In this document: positions 57,314 through 64,000 of the stretch, piece by piece | Numbering within the stretch: the first letter of the stretch is position 1 | How the letters are laid out: each line of letters starts with the position of its first letter | DNA from: Dermatophagoides farinae | Taxonomy: Eukaryota; Arthropoda; Arachnida; Sarcoptiformes; Pyroglyphidae | Assembly (NCBI RefSeq): GCF_024713945.1 | Contig: NC_134683.1 | Coordinates: forward strand, 2,408,501 to 2,472,500 | Length of the DNA: 64,000 nucleotides | Direction of reading: 5' to 3' | Translations under genes and position numbers: made by a program | Notes under the pieces: model-generated | Databases searched by the model: none | Told to the model about the DNA's origin: nothing | What the model saw: the letters and a program-made list of their open reading frames with translations, nothing else

Positions 57314-58598
57314 TCAAACATCAATGTTCCATAATTTGCGATAGAAATCCATTTGACTCATGGAAATCTCTGCACCACCACAAACAATGACCACTATTGG
57401 ACCACCATTGTCATATTCATCGATTCGATTACCATTTAAATCTAATTTAACTTTATCCAATTCTTTATCTTTTGGATCTTCAGTATCGGTAATCATACGT
57501 TCAACCAGTCCTTTATATAATGCAGCTAAACATGTACCACATGCTAATCCAACTAATACACGATGATCATCTGCAAATTTTAAACAAGCTTCAGCAGCAT
57601 CACAATCTTCAACTAAACGTGATAAAATTGGTGGTTCAGCTTTATGATATTCATCAAGAATTTCTTGGCAAACTTCATCAACCGATAAACATACTACTCT
57701 TGATGTCATTTTTTCCAATCGTAAACGTTTACCATTATTTTTGAGAGATACATTGAATGAATGGCAACCAATCGATTCCATGGATAGAATTTTGGCCGTT
57801 TTCCAGCCATAACGTCTACAGCCACGTACTAAACCGTTGATTAATCCACCACCACCACAACATGTGACAATAATTGATGGTTCTTCACCAAGTTCTTCAG
57901 CTATTTCATCAATCATACTTGAATGTCCATCCCTTAATGAAAATGAATCGATTAGATATAAAATATTCGATTCATAGTACAATTAGCACTTACCAAATAG
58001 CTTTATGATCGAATGGATGAACTAGGAACAATTTTGGATCTTCTTCAGCTAATTGTTTTGCTCGTACAACCGATTCATTAACTGAATTACCATATATTTC
58101 AACTGATGCACCAAATGCTGCAATTGTTTCTCTTGTACTTTCTGGTGTCTGTTTGTTGACTACAATATGACATGGCATACCAAGTTTACGAGCTGAATAT
58201 GCTGTTGCCATACCAGCATTACCACCGGATGGACAAACGAATCGTTCATATCCATTTGCTTTTGCCTATAAAATTGGATTTACCATTATTGAAATTAATT
58301 CATTCCAAAGACAAACATCACTTACATATTGGCATAAATTTGAAAGACCACGTAATTTGAAACTACCGGATGGTTGACAATTTTCCATTTTCAAATAAAC
58401 AGGTCTATTGGCGGCATATTTTTTCAGAATAACGCTTTCAATCAATGGTGTTTTGATGAAAATTTCTGGTCCAGATTCAAGATTGGCTTTTTGACTGGAA
58501 AAGGTGGATGTTAAATTTTTTGACTTGTGACCATTAACATTATTATGGTGATGGTCACAAGTATCGGCTGGTTGTAATTCAGCTTTAATGAATGTCAT
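57314..58598 (-). CDS. SDS: L-serine/L-threonine dehydratase (SDS-like), PLP enzyme, 387 aa
   Basis: Exons are 58326-58598, 57994-58265 and 57314-57932; 1164 nt in frame. Fold-type II PLP motifs are PSGSFKLRG (Lys81 binds PLP), PSGGNAGMATA (phosphate-binding) and CCGGGGLINGL; the C-terminal VIVCGGAEISM follows. It deaminates Ser and Thr to pyruvate and 2-oxobutyrate in the cytosol. A serine racemase would normally carry a Mg/ATP site, which is not evident here. The first 40 residues are a low-complexity extension. The order of domains and the length match liver-type serine dehydratases. Confidence 0.9.
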
Positions 58599-59823
58599 GA
58601 TGATCGCGATGTCTATTCGATACCAATAAAATGATATACCAATGATGATGAATTTCCGGAATTTAACGATAAAATTTCCTGAGATCGTATTCGTATTTCA
58701 AAATCAAATTTGAAATGTGAACTGGATTGGTTAATAATCGTCCAGTCCATTAGTTTTTATATATAAATTTTTTAGATGTTATGTACGGATTTTTTTTTAT
58801 TCATCAATATCCACACAAGAACAAGAAGAAGGAGGTGATGGTTGGCGCCCATGATCAATAAAAGTTCACATGACCAACACGATGACGACCATATTAGTAA
58901 AAATTCGAATCTGGATCTAACCGCCGATTGAATAAATAAAAAAAAATGATTGTAATTCGATACGTCTACAATTCAATGATTTAGTGAGTTAGTGTTTGAT
59001 TAATTAATCAATTATCATCGATCATTGATTTCGATATTTTTTTTTTATATGAATGGGGAAAATTTGAAAATTATTAATTACAAACATAAATCAATTTTAT
59101 TTTATGATTGATTAATCAGATTTTTTTTTTATATATTCAAACCAAATTAGGTATTAATCAGTTCGTTTGTTGATAGTACATTGATTTAAAATGTGAATCC
59201 GGATCATTGTCACCGATGATGATGATGATGATGATGATGATCAATATCGAGTACCAAATAGGGAGAGAGAGAGTTGGCTGCTGAATCTGTGAAAATAAGA
59301 ACAAACCCACAAGACATATAATACTTATAATCAAAAAATGTACGCAAATACATCCAGCACGAATAAAACCCAGATTGGGTTGATTATGGTGGTGGCTGCA
59401 ACAATCTAATCGTTGAATGAAGAAGAAAAAAGAAGAAGAAAAAAAATTCAAAAAGGCCAACTTTTTTTAAGCTAATTTTTTTCCAATAATTGATCACAAG
59501 GTCATCATGTGTACATATTGAAACCAAGAACAACAACAAAAAAAAAAAATAAATAGAAATTATAAGTAGAAAATTTTTTTGTTACATTCAAAAACATTAC
59601 ATCTTAAATATCCAAAGTCAATGATACAACTTTGGATACTACAAAATACGGTAATTAAGAAAGATTTTTTTTATTCTTTTGAAAAAATAGTACATGTGTC
59701 ATAAGAAAAGATTCACATTATTTCTCACAAAATTGTTTGTATATTAAAGCAAAAAAAAGTAAAAAATGAAACATAAAAATATTTTCCAAAAAAAAAAAAC
59801 AAAAAATAATACTACGGTGTATT
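58599..59823. other. Intergenic stretch between dehydratase and KH gene
   Basis: 1.2 kb, A/T-rich, with a GAT repeat near 59217-59240. No gene was supported. A 100-codon minus frame at 59158-59460 is made of repeats and hydrophobic codons. Confidence 0.55.
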
Positions 59824-60664
59824 CTATTTTGCTTGTTGAATCGAATCGATATATTCAACAAGTAATCTCATAGCAATAGAAACGTTTACCTAGATTTGTT
59901 AAAAAATTGGATTTATAAAAATTTTAAAAATAAAATACAATAATATATTCATTTACCTGTTCACCGATAATATAGAATTCACAAGGAACACAATATGGCT
60001 TAGGTGATACAATGCGTACATCTGATGCCCATTGAATTTGAAGTATTTTGATTGCATTTTTTCGAAGTATCAATGGCACCAATTTAGATGGTACAGGCAA
60101 TTGGCATGAAATTTCACCATTTTTCGGTGTGATCAAATCTCGAAATCGTTGCAGAAAATACATGCCAGTTGCAATGATCAACATGCTAGAATATCTGATA
60201 CGAAATGAATTTCGTGAAATGATCAAAAATGATTCCCGCGAACATTGTGGCGGTCGACGAGTATTATTAGTCATCCATTGATTTAGATGATATTGTGGCG
60301 AAATGATTTCAGTTCCGGTAATTTGTCGAATCAAACGGATAACTTGACCATTTCGGCCTAATTTAATATAATAATAATCATTTTAATTAGATTAAAATAT
60401 ATACTTCCTGTTTTTAAGATCAATATCAAATGATGACATACCGACAACACGTGCAGCCAGATATGGATTATTGAATTTAATCCCAAAATAGATCAATTGA
60501 TCATCATTGTACAGACAATCATTGGAATGAGAATACAATTCGAAAAAGTCTATCAATTCGTAATAATCATTGACATATCGAAAAATCCAATTTTGCAATC
60601 GACGAATAGATTCATCGAGACCATAAAATTTGGCTTCATCAAAAATTTCTTGTAAAAATTCCAT
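59824..60664 (-). CDS. KH-domain RNA-binding protein (MEX-3-like KH), 229 aa, three exons
   Basis: Exons are 60442-60664, 59957-60357 and 59824-59889; 690 nt in frame. The first about 60 residues are a helical acidic segment (MEFLQEIFDEAKFYGLDESI). The core AARVVGRNGQVIRLIRQITG fits a KH fold with its GxxG loop (GRNG). It is followed by TEIISPQYH and a strand (ESFLIISR). The signature VVGRxGxxIxxxRxxTxTxI resembles the first KH of MEX-3 proteins. KH domains bind single-stranded RNA. The second intron joins NGE-type GEQ to VNVSIAMRLLVEYIDSIQQAK at the C-terminus. The exact subfamily is uncertain. Confidence 0.78.
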
Positions 60665-61339
60665 TTTTTGAGATCGCCAAGTATGAATTATTGAAGCAAA
60701 AACAAAAGCAAATAAATTTTCAATTGGATTGGTTTCAATGTTTTAATATTAAAAAAAATGGATTGACCGATGAAACGTTAAGGACAAAAAAAAAAAATTT
60801 CTTTTCTTCAGAAACATAAAACACGAAATACTGTTAATACACTGTGTGAACGAGACTTTTCATCCAATAGTCCCGACAGTCTGGCGCCAGCCAATTTCTA
60901 TTGAATTTTTCATCTACAGATTTTGTTGCGCATGATAATTTTTCTGTATACCGCGTAATATAATTTTTTGACAAAATTAAAATATGACAAGCAGTGTCAC
61001 CTGTCGCAAAAAACATTTCTAATTTATTATGGTATTTTTTTTGATAATGTTGTTATGGTTATATAAATTATTTTTAAAATTTATAATTCAATTCAATTCA
61101 ATTCAATTTGATCCAATCGAATTGATTATAATCATTGTTTTTGATTGATTTTTGATTTGTTTTTTCATTCATTTTTTTTTTATTTGTATGATCATCATTT
61201 ACAAAGCACGTGATAACATTGTTAATTAGAAGCTTAATTAATAAGTCTGTAATGAAAATTTTATTTATAGAAAAAAATCTATATCCAATAAATTAACACC
61301 AGTTTGATTTTCAATTCATGTGTAAATGTGGAAATTAAA
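60665..61339. other. Divergent intergenic region with a short GC-richer block
   Basis: A block at about 60840-60925 (CCAATAGTCCCGACAGTCTG, then GCGCCAGCC) is GC-richer than its surroundings. A CCAAT motif lies within it. The region separates a minus-strand gene from a plus-strand gene and could be a shared promoter. A 60-codon minus frame there (60834-61016) is not convincing. Confidence 0.45.
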
Positions 61340-62573
61340 ATGCAAAAATTATTATTGTTAATCGCTTTAATCGTATGTATTGTTGATGCCGATCAACAAC
61401 CAAAATGTCCATGCGATGATCAAAATGATTGTAACCGAATAATGACCAATTGGAAGACCAATCAAACGATTGGTTATGTTTTGGAATCTGATTCAAATAT
61501 TTGGTCCACATTCAAATGGAACAAATTGACAATGATTGCTCTAATTGATTTTCATCAACCAAAATTAATGTGTTTGGCTCATCATAACAAGATTCGAATT
61601 ATGGCATTCGGTTTGTATTATATTATCATTATATTTTTTTTAACCACTATAAAGTAAATACTGGCTCATTCTAAAATATATAGGCAATTTTACACTGAAT
61701 GATTTATCCAGTTCTGATAAGATGCATGAATGGATCGAAAATCGAATAAAAGAAGCACAAAATAATTTCTACGATGGTATCAATCTGTTTATTGATGATC
61801 CTGTTGAGCCTAATTCAACATTTAGTCAACGAATTACTGATTTTGTTAGTTTGACCACTAAACATTTTCATGAAAAATTACCTGGATCAATCGTTTTATT
61901 TAATGCACCGTTTAGTCCGAAAAATGAAAAAGGTTAGTGATAAAGATATATGAATATTTAATAATAATTATAAATCTCTCTTTTAATTGTAATGACAATA
62001 GGCAAAGCTGTTGATGGAAAAAACTATGATTATGTTGCAATTTCTAAATCAGTTGATTTGATGATTGCAATGGATTTTGATCAACGTAGTCAATCATTTG
62101 ATGAACCTAAATGTTTAGCTGGTGCTCCTGAATCGCTTTACATTACTATTGGTAGTCTGATGGCATATAAAAATATTGGAGTTGATCTTAATCGAATGAT
62201 ACTAACATTAGGTTTCTATGTTGATGAATATCTATGTATTGAATATCATCAAAATTATCGTTGTATTATTCAACCATATAATTATCGTGGTGCAAATTGT
62301 AGTTCTAAAATTGCCAATCGTATACCGTGGAATGTTTATAAAACAATGATTGGACAATGTTGGATTCAAGTTTGGGATGAACATTCTAATCATGATATCT
62401 ATACATATCTGGATAATTCAATTTATGGTCAAATTAAACAATATTGGAGCGATTATCCTGCCATTTTTAAAAAAATGATTTTAATAGATGAAAATCAAAT
62501 GTCCGGTATTGGTGTTTGGATGTTGAATTATTTGGATGACAAAATCTGGTCACAATTACCCGAAAGACAATAA
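61340..62573 (+). CDS. GH18 di-N-acetylchitobiase-like secreted protein with altered catalytic motif, 363 aa
   Basis: Exons are 61340-61610, 61684-61932 and 62002-62573; 1092 nt in frame. The start is the ATG at 61340, opening a signal peptide (MQKLLLLIALIVCIVDADQQ) followed by the chitobiase-type PKCPCDD. Family landmarks are WKTNQTIGYVL, MCLAHHNKIRIM, a DGINLFIDDP catalytic region, SPKN, YDYVAIS and the conserved ECIAGA-like KCLAGAPES. In the lysosomal chitobiases the motif reads DGINIDIEQ with a catalytic Glu. Here the second Asp is Phe and the Glu is Asp. Hydrolysis may be weak or lost; binding of chitin fragments could remain. A related, fully catalytic paralogue is not in this window. 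Confidence 0.85.
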
Positions 62574-62695
62574 CATGTTTGATGATTTTTATTTTAATTC
62601 AAACAGTTTGATGATAAAAATTTTCATCGTCATCATTATTTTATAAATTAAAATAATTTTTTTTTCATTTTAACAAAAAATTGAATTTTTTTTTC

Positions 62696-63126
62696 TTATA
62701 CACATTTAAGTGTTGTTCCATCACAACGTGTGCCTTGTTCACATTCACTACGTAAAGAAGTACCAGCCATTCGTGGTTGAATCAATGTTTGGCTACAATC
62801 TTCTCCTTTAGCTTTTATTAGTAAATGATAAATAAATTTGTAATAATGATAATCAATCAATGCTTTAGAAAGTAAAATATAATAATTGAATTTTACATAC
62901 CAAAAACTCGTACACAAAATGGACAGCAGCCACAAGTACCACCATTTTGTACAAAACGATAACGGCCATCCGATTTATTCTGACAATCTTGTGGTGTTAA
63001 TGATGGACATTCTACACCTTTACAGAAATCTTCTGTACAAAAAATGGCTTCAGTAATTGGTGTCATTTCGTTCACCACCAAAATGATCATCACCATTGTG
63101 GTCAATGAAAATAGAAATTTATTCAT
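62696..63126 (-). CDS. Small secreted 12-Cys protein, fungal protease inhibitor-1-like, 111 aa
   Basis: Exons are 62901-63126 and 62696-62805; 336 nt in frame. A signal peptide (MNKFLFSLTTMVMIILVVNE) is followed by 12 cysteines in the order FCTEDFC, VECP, DCQN, TCGCCPFC, EDC, ECEQGTRC and KCV. This closely recalls the insect fungal protease inhibitor-1 (FPI-1) and the single insulin-like growth factor-binding-domain proteins of arachnids, from memory. It would be secreted and could block fungal or gut proteases. It lies tail-to-tail with the chitobiase-like gene, 122 bp apart. Confidence 0.82.
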
Positions 63127-64000
63127 TTTGAATATATATATAATTATTAATTGTTGTTAAGGCGCTCGCTATTGTTGTTCAATCTATTTGTATCGTGTAA
63201 ATGAAGACCATAACCATTATTAATCAACATTTTATATTCATCCACAATCCATTGCAATAATATATATATGGTTGTCGATTCCAACATCAGAAAAAAAGTG
63301 AAATATCGTTATTTTGTTAAAATCAACCATCACGGTGATAATATTCGGCAATAAAGATTACATTCATTTTACACATGAAAAATTGTTTGGCTTCTCTTAA
63401 CAACAACGAAAATAACAATATTGAATTCACGACATAAACGAATGATGATTGGTGAAATGCATCGAAAATTTTCGTTAGATTCGATAAAATAGGAAAAAAA
63501 ACTCCGTCAGTTGAATTTTTATCACTACCCAAAAAAGGGAATATCATTATTTATCATTCGATGGTATTTCAATAATAATAATAATACTAGATTTACGATT
63601 ATTGGACAAAAAAAAAACATCCAGTCGTTTTCATCTGTGATTTTATGATTTTATTTTGTTTGTTTTTTTTTCACGTCATTCTTGTATGTATTTGTCAAAA
63701 CAAAACAATAAATGTTGACATTGAAATTGCAATGAGGAAAACCAAAATCCTTTTTTTCTGATCATAATAATCATGTTCAAGTGTCCGTGTGTAATTTATT
63801 GATTTTTATTATCATTTATTGTCTAACAATGGTTAGACGATTTAAAGAATTTCAATGAAAATTATTCCCTGTTATACGATTGACATACAATTGTTCGATG
63901 AAAATGGAATGTAATCTCAAAATAAGGAAACAAAACAAAACAAAACAAAAAAATCAAGATCAAGAAAATTCTGAATGAATAAGTTTTTCAATAATCGATT
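63127..64000. other. Right-end intergenic stretch
   Basis: It begins with the upstream region of the protease-inhibitor gene, with a TATATATAT tract at about 63259-63268 on its minus strand. No gene was seen to the window edge. Confidence 0.5.

Noticed and set aside
58599-59460. Minus frame 59158-59460 with hydrophobic stretches
   Set aside because: Its content comes from GAT and A/T repeats (IIIIIIIIII-type). It has no conserved motif.
60834-61016. 60-codon minus frame in the divergent promoter region
   Set aside because: No signal peptide, domain or splice partner. The GC-richer block is better read as promoter sequence.

Overview
This window looks like nuclear DNA of an astigmatid mite, most likely a house dust mite (Dermatophagoides, perhaps D. 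farinae). It is very AT-rich, with long A/T runs and GT, CAT, GAT and GTT microsatellites. Introns are tiny (about 50-95 nt) with GTAAG-type donors. The protein set is arthropod: chitin synthase, globins, carboxylesterases, a P450 pair, a kinesin-6, a fungal-protease-inhibitor-like peptide, and a pyrophosphatase that resembles mite allergen group 32. The species guess rests on remembered protein similarity and was not searched. All spliced models were read by eye. Each one joins GT..AG introns with an open frame and a total length divisible by three.

Layout. 1-0.7 kb: the 3' end of a truncated LINE. 0.7-6.9 kb: a gene-poor, microsatellite-rich stretch with one possible hAT-like remnant. 6.9-13.6 kb (minus strand): a secreted Gly/Tyr/His-rich protein, a chymotrypsin-like protease, two globins and an unknown one-TM helical protein. 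14.7-17.5 kb (plus): a kinesin-6 motor with an in-frame coiled-coil minisatellite. 17.7-30.4 kb (plus): a tandemly grown cluster of carboxylesterase, P450 x2, SDR x2 and carboxylesterase x2, with gene-tail relics marking the duplication joints. 30.7-35.1 kb (plus): sedoheptulokinase, a spliced 73-residue secreted peptide precursor, and inorganic pyrophosphatase. 35.6-39.9 kb (minus): a four-TM protein with PY motifs and a JHAMT-like methyltransferase. 40.7-46.4 kb: two secreted Cys-rich paralogues flanking an intron-bearing tRNA-Gly(UCC) and a membrane/coiled-coil protein. 47.2-60.7 kb (minus): chitin synthase, a protein with two BRO1-like halves, serine/threonine dehydratase, and a KH-domain protein. 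61.3-63.1 kb: a chitobiase-like GH18 protein with an altered catalytic motif, and a 12-cysteine protease-inhibitor-like peptide.

The most interesting region is the 17.7-30.4 kb cluster. The sequence shows that a CES-P450-SDR core was expanded stepwise. The SDR duplication (about 87% identity by eye) carried a P450 tail with it, and a later P450 duplication (about 96%) carried a carboxylesterase tail. Two of the esterases have a GQSAG/GQSSG nucleophile elbow, the form typical of juvenile hormone esterases, and a JHAMT-like gene lies 8.5 kb away. A locus for detoxification or for terpenoid/sesquiterpenoid metabolism is a reasonable inference, but it is not proven. Other points of note are the 73-residue peptide precursor, the intron-containing tRNA-Gly, the changed catalytic motif of the GH18 protein, and a promoter-proximal segment present upstream of only one of the two P450 copies.
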